From Lachnospiraceae bacterium (GTDB lineage: Bacteria; Bacillota; Clostridia; Lachnospirales; Lachnospiraceae), in the NCBI GenBank assembly GCA_009774175.1, contig VSNG01000001.1, positions 62,001-126,000 on the forward strand: DNA of 64,000 nucleotides, in the 5' to 3' direction. Positions 6,660 to 15,583 of the stretch are shown here, one piece after another. How positions within the stretch are numbered: position 1 is the first letter of the stretch; each line of letters starts with the position of its first letter. The notes below the pieces were generated by a model that saw only the letters and a program-made list of their open reading frames with translations, did not search any database and was not told where the DNA came from. A program made the translations under genes and the position numbers.

Positions 6660-8957
6660 ATGAGGTTTGACGCGAAACAACTGGCGAAGCTGGCTCTTAT
6701 TTTTTTTGGCCTGCTGTTCATCGTCTGTCTGCTTCTTGGAAGGCGGCAGGCACGGCAGGAGCCATTGGAGACGGAGGGAGAAAAAATTACATCGGAGGAT
6801 GTGGGCATTCTTCTGGACGCTCTTGGGGTCTCTTTTTCGATGGATCAGTCCGCCATGGAAGAACAGCCGCAAAAGGAGCGGGAAACGGCCGGGGAGGAAG
6901 ACGCCGTATATTTTACATACGGGCAGTATGAAGCGCTGTGCCGGCAGGTTGGGACAGAAGAGTGGCAGCTTCCTGATTACCATGACAGGTACAGACCGGA
7001 GCAGCCCTTTTTAAAAGAGGACTGGTACGAGGCTTTTCCTGTTTTTCTGGCATATCTGGATACAGAATCGGCCATATGGGAAACCACGGTTTTTGTGTTG
7101 AAGGTGGACCGGGAAGAAAGACAGGCTTACACGGAAAACGGCGCAATGCAGGGGGCATACCGTTATTGTTCCACCGCTTTTACCGAAAACGAACTACAGG
7201 AGATGAAAGTCTATGTCAAAGACGATACCCTGCTTACCATTGTGGAGGTGCTGCCGGAGGATCATTATCTGGGAAGCGTGTGGGTAATGGAAAAAACGGA
7301 CGGGAGGCTGGACTGTTTTTATCACCGGACGGCATTCCAGGCATCGGTTCGGGAGGGGGAGAATGTACAGCTGCCGGAGCGGGAACAGGTTGCCGATCTC
7401 ACTTTTCGGGACGGCCGTATTGTTAAGGCGCAGGAGAGACGGGAAAAGGTTCACGGCCGACTGCTTCGCGCTTCGGCAAAGGAGCTGGAAATTGAAGGTC
7501 ATGGGATTTTTCCTTTGTCGGAGCAGATGGAGGTCTATAGGCTTTACGGCAGTCTTGAGACGCTGGAGCGGGCGGACTTGCGGGTAGGATGTGCGGATAC
7601 GGATTATGTGGTAGAAAAGGGCGAGATTGTGGCCTGTCTGGTGTCGGAAGCCGCAGGGGCGGATCAGATCCGAGTCTTGTTAAAAAATACGGCTACGGGT
7701 GGTAATTATCACGATACGGTGGGCGTACGGGCGGATGGTGAAGAGAGCAGGCTGCATATGGATGAGATGACAGTGGGAGAGCGCAGGGTCTATCAGAGCG
7801 CCAATCTGACGGATAAGGTTTCTGTGGAGATGGAGGAGAGTACGCGGGCCGATCATGACTACAGGGGCGCCATTGAATGTCTGCGGATGGAGCAGGGCAT
7901 AGTAGTGATTAACGAGCTGCCGCTGGAGGAATATCTTTATGCGGTTGTGCCCAGTGAGATGCCGGCCTCTTACCCGGAGGAAGCGTTAAAAGCGCAGGCA
8001 GTATGCGCAAGAACCTTTGCTTATCGCTATATACTCCGGGCAGGCCTGCCGGAGTTTGGGGCCCATGTGGATGATTCCACGGCCTATCAGGTCTATCACA
8101 ATATAGAGGAGAACGTCTCCTCAACCACGGCGGTCAGGGAGACGGATGGGATGCTGTTAGCCTATCAGGGAGAGGCCGCGGGTAATTATTATTATTCTAC
8201 CTCATGCGGAGCAGGGACGGACGTCATAAGCTGGCAGGGCGGAAATGGGGAGCCGGTGCCTTATTTGCAGGGCGGGCGGGTAAGCGCGCTTTGGCAGGAG
8301 AGTGCTGCATCCGGCGGCTTTGACGCGGAGGCGCTGCGTGATGAGGGGCTTTTCAGGCAGTTTATTACCCAGGTGCACGAAGAGGATCTGGAAAAAAACG
8401 AGCCGTGGTATCGCTGGACTTACAGGGTGGAAACGTTTGACGACGGGGCGTTTTGCGACCGATTACGGGAACGGCAGGAAAGAGCGCCGTCCTGTGTCCT
8501 GACAAAGGCGCAGGGAGATTATTATGTATCTGAACCGATAAAAAAACTGGGAAAAATAAAGAGCGTGGAGATCAGTAAAAGGGGCGCCGGCGGTATCGCC
8601 CAGGAGTTGACGATTGTGGCCCAGAAGGGGACGGTTAAAGTGCTTTCCGAGTATAATATCCGTTATGTTCTGTGCGACGGAAAGAGTCCTGTCACAAAGC
8701 AGGACGGAAAAGAAACAGTGCCGGGGCAGCTTTTGCCCAGCGGCTTTTTTGTGCTGGACCCGGTCTTTGAGACTGGAAATCAGGGAGAAACTGTGGTAGG
8801 ATATACGTTATGCGGCGGCGGTTTCGGGCATGGCGTCGGCATGTCGCAAAACGGAGCGAAGGCGCTTGGGGAAAACGGCGCTTCCTACGACCAGATTCTC
8901 CGGCAGTTTTATCCGGGATGCGAGCTGACGGATTCTGAGACGCTGCTGGAGCAGTGA
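6660..8957 (+). CDS. SpoIID/LytB-domain protein with long N-terminal region
   Basis: SpoIID proteins are lytic transglycosylases acting on denuded glycan strands during spore engulfment; LytB-type relatives enhance wall amidases. The 765-residue protein begins with a basic stretch and one membrane helix (about residues 9-27), so the bulk is outside the membrane. The SpoIID domain starts near residue 415, with LPLEEYLYAVVPSEMPA (Glu of VPSEMP is the expected catalytic residue) and ends with GGGFGHGVGMSQNGAKALG and FYPGCEL. Some 390 residues precede that domain, far longer than in B. subtilis SpoIID (about 340 residues in total). ATG 6660 is chosen because it places the hydrophobic segment at the N-terminus; the frame is open further upstream without protein-like content. 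Not necessarily the orthologue of spoIID. Confidence 0.88.
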   Translation: MRFDAKQLAKLALIFFGLLFIVCLLLGRRQARQEPLETEGEKITSEDVGILLDALGVSFSMDQSAMEEQPQKERETAGEEDAVYFTYGQYEALCRQVGTEEWQLPDYHDRYRPEQPFLKEDWYEAFPVFLAYLDTESAIWETTVFVLKVDREERQAYTENGAMQGAYRYCSTAFTENELQEMKVYVKDDTLLTIVEVLPEDHYLGSVWVMEKTDGRLDCFYHRTAFQASVREGENVQLPEREQVADLTFRDGRIVKAQERREKVHGRLLRASAKELEIEGHGIFPLSEQMEVYRLYGSLETLERADLRVGCADTDYVVEKGEIVACLVSEAAGADQIRVLLKNTATGGNYHDTVGVRADGEESRLHMDEMTVGERRVYQSANLTDKVSVEMEESTRADHDYRGAIECLRMEQGIVVINELPLEEYLYAVVPSEMPASYPEEALKAQAVCARTFAYRYILRAGLPEFGAHVDDSTAYQVYHNIEENVSSTTAVRETDGMLLAYQGEAAGNYYYSTSCGAGTDVISWQGGNGEPVPYLQGGRVSALWQESAASGGFDAEALRDEGLFRQFITQVHEEDLEKNEPWYRWTYRVETFDDGAFCDRLRERQERAPSCVLTKAQGDYYVSEPIKKLGKIKSVEISKRGAGGIAQELTIVAQKGTVKVLSEYNIRYVLCDGKSPVTKQDGKETVPGQLLPSGFFVLDPVFETGNQGETVVGYTLCGGGFGHGVGMSQNGAKALGENGASYDQILRQFYPGCELTDSETLLEQ

Positions 8958-8983
8958 GTGGGTTTCAAAAATAAAAACGAAAA

Positions 8984-9856
8984 ATGATCGGGAGCATCAT
9001 GAGAACGGTTTACAGATTATATTATATTTTGCGGGACTTCAACTGGCAGATGACAAAGAAAAATATCAGTGCATTTGCGGCCAGCACGGCCTTTTTCCTG
9101 TTTCTGTCCATGATCCCTCTATTGATGTCTCTGTGCGCCATTCTGCCTTATACGACGCTGACTGAGGTAAATTTAATCAATGCGATTACGCAGTTTACGC
9201 CGGATGCGGTAGACGGTATGGTTATACGGATCGTATCGGACGTTTATGCAAAATCGGCGGGGACGATCACCGTTTTTGCGCTGGTTACGATCTGGTCGGC
9301 GGCAAAAGCAATGCTGGCGCTGATCTATGGATTAAACGCGGTCAATGATGTGGAGGAGAAGCGAAATTATATTGTGCTGCGGGCAATCGCCTGTTTTTAT
9401 ACGGTAATCATTCTGGCGGCAACGCTGGTGGCGCTGTTTGTGATGGTTTTTGGCAATGTGATCGTGGATATCCTGCTGCGGGACATCCCGCCGCTGCATT
9501 TGATTGTTCATGTGATCATGCGGTTTCGATTTCTGGTATCCTGGGTGATTCTGACCTTTATTTTTGCCATGATCTACGCCTACGTGCCAAGCTGTAAGCT
9601 GCGTTTCAAGGCGCAGATTCCCGGTGCGGCCTTTGCGGCGGTTCTGTGGAGCGGTGCTTCCTTCGCTTTTTCCGTTTACGTGGATCATTACAATGATTTT
9701 GGTACTTACGGGAGCTTAACCACAGTGGTCATCTTAATGCTTTGGTTTTATATGCTGATGTATATTTTAATGATCGGCGCACATATTAACCGATATTTTG
9801 GGCCGGTTTATAAATTTTTCTTTGGCTGGCTTGACAAGTCGAGGGAAAGACACTAA
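8984..9856 (+). CDS. YihY/virulence factor BrkB family membrane protein
   Basis: Integral membrane protein of 290 residues with about six hydrophobic segments. The family pattern is clear: ISAFAASTAFFLFLSMIPLL early and LTTVVILMLWFYMLMYIL late, before an IGAHINRYF tail. Function of the family is unsettled; older annotation as RNase BN was wrong. It starts 26 nt after the SpoIID-like gene and probably shares its transcript. ATG 8984 or ATG 8999 could be the start; neither has a strong ribosome site. The downstream region is the T-box leader of pheST. Confidence 0.9.
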   Translation: MIGSIMRTVYRLYYILRDFNWQMTKKNISAFAASTAFFLFLSMIPLLMSLCAILPYTTLTEVNLINAITQFTPDAVDGMVIRIVSDVYAKSAGTITVFALVTIWSAAKAMLALIYGLNAVNDVEEKRNYIVLRAIACFYTVIILAATLVALFVMVFGNVIVDILLRDIPPLHLIVHVIMRFRFLVSWVILTFIFAMIYAYVPSCKLRFKAQIPGAAFAAVLWSGASFAFSVYVDHYNDFGTYGSLTTVVILMLWFYMLMYILMIGAHINRYFGPVYKFFFGWLDKSRERH

Positions 9857-9904
9857 AATAACATTTAGATTTTATTTGAATGACAGATTTATCAGGTAAA
9901 TGCA

Positions 9905-10195
9905 AAGAAGGTGTCAGTAAGAGATTATTTTCCGCCAGAGAGAGGGAATCGTCGGCTGTGAGTTCCCTTCGGTTCAGATAATCGTCCGAATTTCTCACCG
10001 GAGCAGCCTGTGTGAACCGGTTAGTCCGTCGGATCGGGCGGATGGCAAGTAGCGCAGGACGTATGGCACGTTACGCCGAAGGAAGCGTCCGTTTTTTGTT
10101 CTGTTCAGACGACAGAGATAAAGAACGGGAAATTGGGTGGTACCGCGGATATAGTTCGTCCCATGTGTAGAGATACACATGGGACTTCGTTATTT
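9905..10195 (+). promoter_or_regulatory. T-box leader (tRNA-Phe) of the pheS-pheT operon
   Basis: The long gap before pheS carries a T-box riboswitch. The diagnostic T-box sequence GGGTGGTACCGCG is at 10135-10147, preceded by GGGAAATT. Stem I spans about 9938-10040, and its specifier region around 9988-9996 reads GAATTTCTC, containing a Phe codon (UUU or UUC). A terminator, GTCCCATGTGTA/TACACATGGGAC, at 10159-10184 overlaps the T-box. Uncharged tRNA-Phe pairing should favour the antiterminator and switch on pheST. The leader's 5' end is not pinned down. Confidence 0.93.
10159..10195 (+). terminator. Regulated terminator of the T-box leader
   Basis: A perfect 12-bp stem with a GAGA loop, then TTCGTTATTTTA. 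It is mutually exclusive with the antiterminator formed around the T-box sequence. Confidence 0.88.
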
Positions 10196-10277
10196 TATGG
10201 AAAGAATGGAGGGCAGAGCAAAATTTGATACTTTGCTCGCGGCCTTCGCGTAAAACGCTTTAGGATGGAGGTAAATC

Positions 10278-11297
10278 ATGAAAGAAAAACTGGAACAGAT
10301 CAAGGCAGAGGCTCTGCGGCAGATTGCGGACAGCGATGCGCTTGAAAAGCTGAACGAGGTCAGGGTCAATTACCTTGGAAAAAAGGGTGAGCTGACGGCA
10401 GTGCTAAAGAGCATGAAGGATGTAGCCCCGGAGGATCGTCCGAAGGTGGGTCAGCTTGTCAATGAGACAAGAGAAGAGATTGAAAAGGTATTGGAGGCTT
10501 CTGTCAAAAAGATGGAGCGGGCCGTCAGGGAAGCGAAGCTTAAGACGGAAGTCATTGATGTGACACTGCCTGCAAAGAAGAACAGCGTGGGCCACCGCCA
10601 CCCGAACACAATCGCACTGGAAGAGGCGGAAAGGATCTTTATCGGCATGGGCTATGAAGTGGTGGAAGGCCCTGACGTGGAGAAAGATTATTATAATTTT
10701 GAGGCGTTAAATATTCCGGCGGATCATCCGGCCAAGGACGAGCAGGACACCTTCTATATTACGGGAGATATTTTGCTGCGGACACAGACGTCTTCCGTAC
10801 AGGTGCATGAGATGGAGAAGGGGAAACTGCCGATCCGTATGATCGCGCCCGGACGGGTGTTCCGCGCGGATGAGGTGGATGCGACCCATTCGCCCTCCTT
10901 CCATCAGATTGAAGGGCTGGTGATTGATAAGAATATTACCCTTGCCGATTTGAAAGGGACGCTGGCGGAGTTTGCAAGGGAGCTGTTCGGGGAGGACACG
11001 AAGGTGAAATTCAGGCCCCATCATTTCCCTTTCACAGAGCCCAGCGCGGAGATGGACGTGAGCTGCTTTAAGTGCGGCGGCAAGGGATGCCGTTTCTGTA
11101 AGGGCGAGGGCTGGATTGAGATTCTGGGCTGCGGCATGGTGCATCCTCATGTGCTGGAGATGAGCGGTATTGACCCGGAAAAATATACAGGATTTGCGTT
11201 CGGTGTGGGGCTTGAGCGTATCGCGCTGCTGAAATATGAGATCGACGACATGCGGCTGCTGTATGAGAACGATATCCGTTTCCTGAAGCAGTTTTAG
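10278..11297 (+). CDS. pheS: Phenylalanine-tRNA ligase alpha subunit
   Basis: Catalytic subunit of the (alpha-beta)2 PheRS that charges tRNA-Phe. At 339 residues it has the family's usual length. The N-terminal coiled coil is followed by the class II aminoacyl-tRNA synthetase core: motif 2 near FRADEVDATHSPSFHQIEG, a CFKCGGKGCRFCKGEG insertion rich in Cys, and motif 3 GFAFGVGLERIALL near the end. The start follows GGATGGAGG. It is controlled by the T-box upstream. Unusually, a small tautomerase-like gene separates it from pheT. Confidence 0.98.
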   Translation: MKEKLEQIKAEALRQIADSDALEKLNEVRVNYLGKKGELTAVLKSMKDVAPEDRPKVGQLVNETREEIEKVLEASVKKMERAVREAKLKTEVIDVTLPAKKNSVGHRHPNTIALEEAERIFIGMGYEVVEGPDVEKDYYNFEALNIPADHPAKDEQDTFYITGDILLRTQTSSVQVHEMEKGKLPIRMIAPGRVFRADEVDATHSPSFHQIEGLVIDKNITLADLKGTLAEFARELFGEDTKVKFRPHHFPFTEPSAEMDVSCFKCGGKGCRFCKGEGWIEILGCGMVHPHVLEMSGIDPEKYTGFAFGVGLERIALLKYEIDDMRLLYENDIRFLKQF

Positions 11298-11316
11298 CAG
11301 ACAGGAGGAAGCGGAT

Positions 11317-11547
11317 ATGCCACATGTAAAAATCAAATGCTTTTCTGGCAGGACAGAGGAGCAGAAGAGAAAATGTGCAGAAAGAATTGCGGAAGACGTT
11401 TCTGAATTATTTGGATGTGATATTTCCAGTGTCTCTGTCGCAATTGAAGATGTAGCGCAGGAGGACTGGAAAGAGAAAGTCTGGGATAAAGATATAGCTG
11501 CCGATCAGGATTTGCTATATAAAAAACCGGGATACTCATATGATTAA
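11317..11547 (+). CDS. 4-oxalocrotonate tautomerase (PptA-like) small protein
   Basis: A 76-residue protein beginning Met-Pro-His-Val. After Met removal this gives the N-terminal Pro-1 that serves as catalytic base in the tautomerase superfamily. The beta-alpha-beta pattern (PHVKIKCFSGRTEEQKRK, then VSVAIEDVAQEDW) fits the PptA-type subgroup. Substrate unknown. It lies 19 nt after pheS and 71 nt before pheT, with an AGGAGG ribosome site, so it is cotranscribed under the Phe T-box. A possible extended -10 (TGTTACAAT, 11568-11576) follows it and may give pheT separate expression. Confidence 0.8.
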   Translation: MPHVKIKCFSGRTEEQKRKCAERIAEDVSELFGCDISSVSVAIEDVAQEDWKEKVWDKDIAADQDLLYKKPGYSYD

Positions 11548-11618
11548 GTTTTGCTTCGAGTAAAGAGTGTTACAATGTATAAATAAGTTACAGATTTAGA
11601 AAGGGAAAGGATTACAGC

Positions 11619-14039
11619 ATGAATACAGCATTATCATGGATTAAAGCATATGTACCAGATTTATCCTGTACCGATCAGGAGTATATGGATGCGATGACGC
11701 TCTCCGGGACGAAAGTGGAGGGGTATACCAGACTGGACAAAAATCTGGAGAAAATTGTAATAGGACAAATTCAGAAAATTGAGAAGCATCCCGACGCGGA
11801 CAAACTGATCGTCTGTCAGGTGGATGTAGGCAATGAAGTGATTCAGATCGTTACAGGCGCGCCCAACGTGAAGGAAGGCGACAAGGTGCCCGTTGTCTTG
11901 GACGGCGGCAAAGTGGCAGGCGGCCACGACGGCGGCCCGCTTCCGGAGGACGGCATTGTGATCAAGGCAGGGAAACTCCGCGGTGTGCCGTCTAACGGCA
12001 TGATGTGTTCCATAGAAGAATTGGGCTCTGATCGGAATTTTTATCCGGAAGCGCCTGAGATGGGCATTTATATTTTTCAGGACGACGTACAGGTGGGAGA
12101 CGACGCCATAGAGGCGCTTGGTCTTCATGATACGGTGTTTGAGTATGAAATCACTTCAAACCGCGTAGACTGTTACAGTGTAATCGGTATTGCCAGAGAG
12201 GCGGCGGCAACTTTCAGAAAGCCCCTTGTACTGCCCGAGGTAACGGTAAAGGGAAACGGTGAGAAGGCGGAGGATTATATTTCCGTGGAAGTGCAGGATA
12301 AGGAACTGTGTCCAAGATACTGCGCAAGGGTCTGCAAAAATATCAAAATCGGCCCTTCCCCCAGGTGGATGCAGAGACGGCTTGCGGCCAGCGGCATCCG
12401 CCCCATCAACAATCTGGTGGACATCACCAACTATGTGATGGAGGAGTACGGCCAGCCCATGCACGCCTTCGATCTTTCTACCATTGCGGGGCATAAGATC
12501 ATTGTCCGCAGGGCGAAGGATGGCGACGTGTTCCGCACGCTGGACGGGCAGGACAGAAGTCTGGATTCTGATGTGCTGATGATCTGCGATGCCGAGAAAG
12601 AGGTGGGTATCGCCGGTATTATGGGCGGTGAGAATTCCATGATTACAGACAGCGTGACCACTGTGCTGTTTGAAGCGGCTACCTTCAACGGCGCAAATAT
12701 CCGCAAGTCCGCAAAGCGTCTGGGCCTGCGCACCGACGCTTCCGGAAAATTTGAGAAGGGGCTTGACCCTTACAATGCGGAAGCGGCCATCAACAGGGCC
12801 TGTCAGCTGATCGAGGAGCTTGGCTGCGGCGAGGTGGTAAGCGGCATGGTGGATGTGTGTGGGGAATTAAAGGCAAATGTGGTGCTTCCCTTTGAACCTG
12901 CGCGCTACAATAAGCTTCTGGGCACGGACGTCTCCGAGCAGGAAATGCTGGATATCTTTAAAATGATCGGGGTAGCATATGACGGGGAAAAGGGCACGCT
13001 CACCGTACCCACTTTCCGGCAGGATATTTTGAGGCAGTGTGATATTGCGGAGGAAGTGGCAAGGTTTTACGGTTACGATAAAATTCCCACAACCCTGCCC
13101 ACCGGCGAGGCCACAACCGGCAAGCTCCCCTTTAAACTGCGGATCGAGCAGAAGGCAAGGGATATTGCGGAGTACTGTGGATTTTCTCAGGGGATGTGCT
13201 ATTCCTTCGAGAGCCCGAAGGTGTTTGACAAGCTGCTGCTTGCGGCAGACGATCCGGCAAGGCAGGCAATCACCATCGCCAATCCGCTGGGAGAAGATTT
13301 CTCCATTATGAGAACTGTTTCGTTAAACGGGATGTTAATCAGTCTTGCGACGAACTATAACAGAAGAAACAAAGATGTGCGGCTCTATGAGCTGGGGAAT
13401 ATCTATCTTCCCAAGTCGCTGCCTCTGACCGAGCTTCCTGAGGAGAGAATGCAGTTTACGCTCGGCATGTACGGGGACTGCGATTTCTTCGATATGAAGG
13501 GTGTGGTTGAGGAATTTCTGGAGAGCATCGGTATGCATAAGAGGGAATCTTATGATCCGAAAGCGGGAAGGAATTATCTGCATCCGGGCAGGCAGGCGAA
13601 TATTTTATATGAGGATCAGCTTATCGGTTATCTGGGAGAGGTGCACCCGGAGGTCTGCGACAATTATGATTTAAAGACCAGAGCTTATGTAGCGGTGCTT
13701 GATATTCCCGCGATTCTGCCTTATGCGACCTTTGACCGTAAGTATGAAGGAATTGCAAAATATCCCGCGGTGCTTCGCGATATCAGTATGGTGGTGCCGA
13801 AGTCTGTGCTGGCGGGACAGATCGAGGCCGTGATTGCCCAGCGCGGCGGAAAGATTCTGGAGGATTACCGGCTTTTCGATATCTATGAAGGCGATCAGAT
13901 CAAGGATGGTTACAAATCCATGGCTTATTCCATAACCTTCCGGGCGAAGGACAGGACGTTGGAGGAGGCGGATGTGACAGGAGCCATGAAGAAGATTTTG
14001 AACGGTTTAGAGGGGATGGGCATTGAGCTGAGAAGCTGA
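11619..14039 (+). CDS. pheT: Phenylalanine-tRNA ligase beta subunit
   Basis: The beta subunit, 806 residues and full length, handles tRNA recognition and editing of mischarged Tyr-tRNA-Phe. In order: an EMAP/OB tRNA-binding domain (about residues 40-155), B3/B4 editing domain with RPINNLVDITNYVMEEYGQP near 265-285, B5 domain, catalytic-like core, and the C-terminal FDX-ACB anticodon-binding domain from about residue 710. The ribosome site is GAAAGGGAAAGG. It acts with pheS and the two are expressed from the T-box transcript, with a possible internal promoter just upstream. Confidence 0.98.
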   Translation: MNTALSWIKAYVPDLSCTDQEYMDAMTLSGTKVEGYTRLDKNLEKIVIGQIQKIEKHPDADKLIVCQVDVGNEVIQIVTGAPNVKEGDKVPVVLDGGKVAGGHDGGPLPEDGIVIKAGKLRGVPSNGMMCSIEELGSDRNFYPEAPEMGIYIFQDDVQVGDDAIEALGLHDTVFEYEITSNRVDCYSVIGIAREAAATFRKPLVLPEVTVKGNGEKAEDYISVEVQDKELCPRYCARVCKNIKIGPSPRWMQRRLAASGIRPINNLVDITNYVMEEYGQPMHAFDLSTIAGHKIIVRRAKDGDVFRTLDGQDRSLDSDVLMICDAEKEVGIAGIMGGENSMITDSVTTVLFEAATFNGANIRKSAKRLGLRTDASGKFEKGLDPYNAEAAINRACQLIEELGCGEVVSGMVDVCGELKANVVLPFEPARYNKLLGTDVSEQEMLDIFKMIGVAYDGEKGTLTVPTFRQDILRQCDIAEEVARFYGYDKIPTTLPTGEATTGKLPFKLRIEQKARDIAEYCGFSQGMCYSFESPKVFDKLLLAADDPARQAITIANPLGEDFSIMRTVSLNGMLISLATNYNRRNKDVRLYELGNIYLPKSLPLTELPEERMQFTLGMYGDCDFFDMKGVVEEFLESIGMHKRESYDPKAGRNYLHPGRQANILYEDQLIGYLGEVHPEVCDNYDLKTRAYVAVLDIPAILPYATFDRKYEGIAKYPAVLRDISMVVPKSVLAGQIEAVIAQRGGKILEDYRLFDIYEGDQIKDGYKSMAYSITFRAKDRTLEEADVTGAMKKILNGLEGMGIELRS

Positions 14040-14099
14040 AAGATGCCGGTCGGTTGATATTCGCAGGCAGTTGTGTCTGAGAAAGAGAGGCGAAGCGTT

Positions 14100-15521
14100 A
14101 TGGAACAGAAAAATACATGGGAAACCTACGATACAAAGCAGCTGGAGGAAGTAGAAGCTTTCGCCAGAGAGTACATGGATTTCCTGGACAACGGAAAGAC
14201 GGAAAGAGAGTGCATTGACCAGATCGTAAATACGCTGGAGGATGCAGGGTATCAGGAGCTGGAGGCTCTTGTGAAAGAGGGGAAAAAGATAAAGGCGGGA
14301 GATAAGGTTTACTCCGTATGGATGAATAAGTCCATTGTCTTTTTCAACATTGGCAGGGAGAAAATGGAGAACGGCATCAACATTCTGGGCGCCCACATTG
14401 ATTCGCCCCGTCTGGACGTGAAACAGAATCCCCTCTATGAGGACGGCGGCTTCGCCTATCTGGACACCCATTATTACGGCGGCGTGAAGAAATACCAGTG
14501 GGTGACGATTCCCCTTGCCATTCACGGCGTGGTGGTGAAAAAGGACGGTAGTACGGTGGAGATCAACGTGGGCGAAAATGAGGATGATCCCGTATTTTTC
14601 GTATCCGATCTTTTGATTCATCTTGCCCAGGAGCAGATGGAAAAGAAGGCAAATAAGGTAATTGAGGGAGAGGCTCTTGACATTATTGTAGGCAATAAGC
14701 CGCTTGTCATTGACAAAAAGAAGAAGGATGACGAGGAGGATAAAGGCTCTGAGAAGGACGCCGTGAAGAAGGGAATCCTTGATATCCTGAAGAATAACTA
14801 TGATATGGAGGAGGAGGACTTTATCTCCGCCGAGCTGGAGGTGGTGCCCGCAGGAAAGGCCAGAGAGGCCGGATTTGACCGGAGCATGATTCTTGCATAC
14901 GGGCAGGACGACCGCGTGTGCGCATTCTCTTCCTTAAAGGCAATGCTGGAGATGGGTCAGACCGACAGGACGGCCTGCTGCATTCTGGTGGATAAGGAGG
15001 AAGTCGGCAGTGTGGGCGCAACCGGTATGCAGTCCAGATTCTTCGAGAATGCGGTTGCGGAGGTTATGAATCTTTTCGAAGAATACAGTGAGATGAATCT
15101 GCGCAGGTGCCTTGCGCATTCCTGTATGTTATCCTCCGATGTGAGCAGCGCTTTTGACCCTACTTACGCGGCAAGCTTCGACAAGAAGAACGTGGCTTAT
15201 CTTGGCGGCGGTATGGTGTTTAACAAGTTCACCGGCTCCCGCGGAAAGTCCGGCTCTAACGACGCCAACGCAGAGTATCTGGGTCATATCCGCGCGATTT
15301 TTGATAAAGAGAAAATCAATTTTCAGACGGCGGAGCTGGGGAAGGTAGATCTTGGCGGCGGCGGCACCATCGCCTATATCCTTGCGCTGTACGGCATGAA
15401 CGTGATTGACAGCGGCGTGGCGGTGCTGAATATGCACGCGCCATGGGAAGCCACAAGCAAGGCGGACGTGTACGAGACGAAACGTGGATATGTGGCGTTT
15501 CTGGAGAACGCGGATCTGTAA
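14100..15521 (+). CDS. M18-family aminopeptidase
   Basis: Cytosolic zinc aminopeptidase, 473 residues, of the type annotated in Clostridia as probable M18 family aminopeptidase 1. Di-zinc site motifs appear in order: GAHIDSPRLDVK (His), YGQDDRVCAF (Asp), DKEEVGSVGA (catalytic Glu pair), SSDVSSAFDP and the late NMHAPWE (His). An acidic/basic insertion, KKKKDDEEDKGSEKD, lies around residues 205-220. ATG 14100 is preferred over the in-frame GTG 14073 because AGAGAGG precedes it at suitable distance. It follows pheT by 60 nt and probably continues the same transcript. Confidence 0.93.
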   Translation: MEQKNTWETYDTKQLEEVEAFAREYMDFLDNGKTERECIDQIVNTLEDAGYQELEALVKEGKKIKAGDKVYSVWMNKSIVFFNIGREKMENGINILGAHIDSPRLDVKQNPLYEDGGFAYLDTHYYGGVKKYQWVTIPLAIHGVVVKKDGSTVEINVGENEDDPVFFVSDLLIHLAQEQMEKKANKVIEGEALDIIVGNKPLVIDKKKKDDEEDKGSEKDAVKKGILDILKNNYDMEEEDFISAELEVVPAGKAREAGFDRSMILAYGQDDRVCAFSSLKAMLEMGQTDRTACCILVDKEEVGSVGATGMQSRFFENAVAEVMNLFEEYSEMNLRRCLAHSCMLSSDVSSAFDPTYAASFDKKNVAYLGGGMVFNKFTGSRGKSGSNDANAEYLGHIRAIFDKEKINFQTAELGKVDLGGGGTIAYILALYGMNVIDSGVAVLNMHAPWEATSKADVYETKRGYVAFLENADL

Positions 15522-15534
15522 AAAAGACGGATGG

Positions 15535-15562
15535 CGGGCGATTGAAGATCGCCCGTTGTTTG
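15535..15562 (+). terminator. Weak terminator-like hairpin between the aminopeptidase and queA
   Basis: CGGGCGAT pairs with ATCGCCCG around a TGAAG loop, followed by TTGTTTG. The T stretch is poor, so readthrough into queA is likely. Confidence 0.45.
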
Positions 15563-15583
15563 CAGAAAAAGATGAGGAATAAA

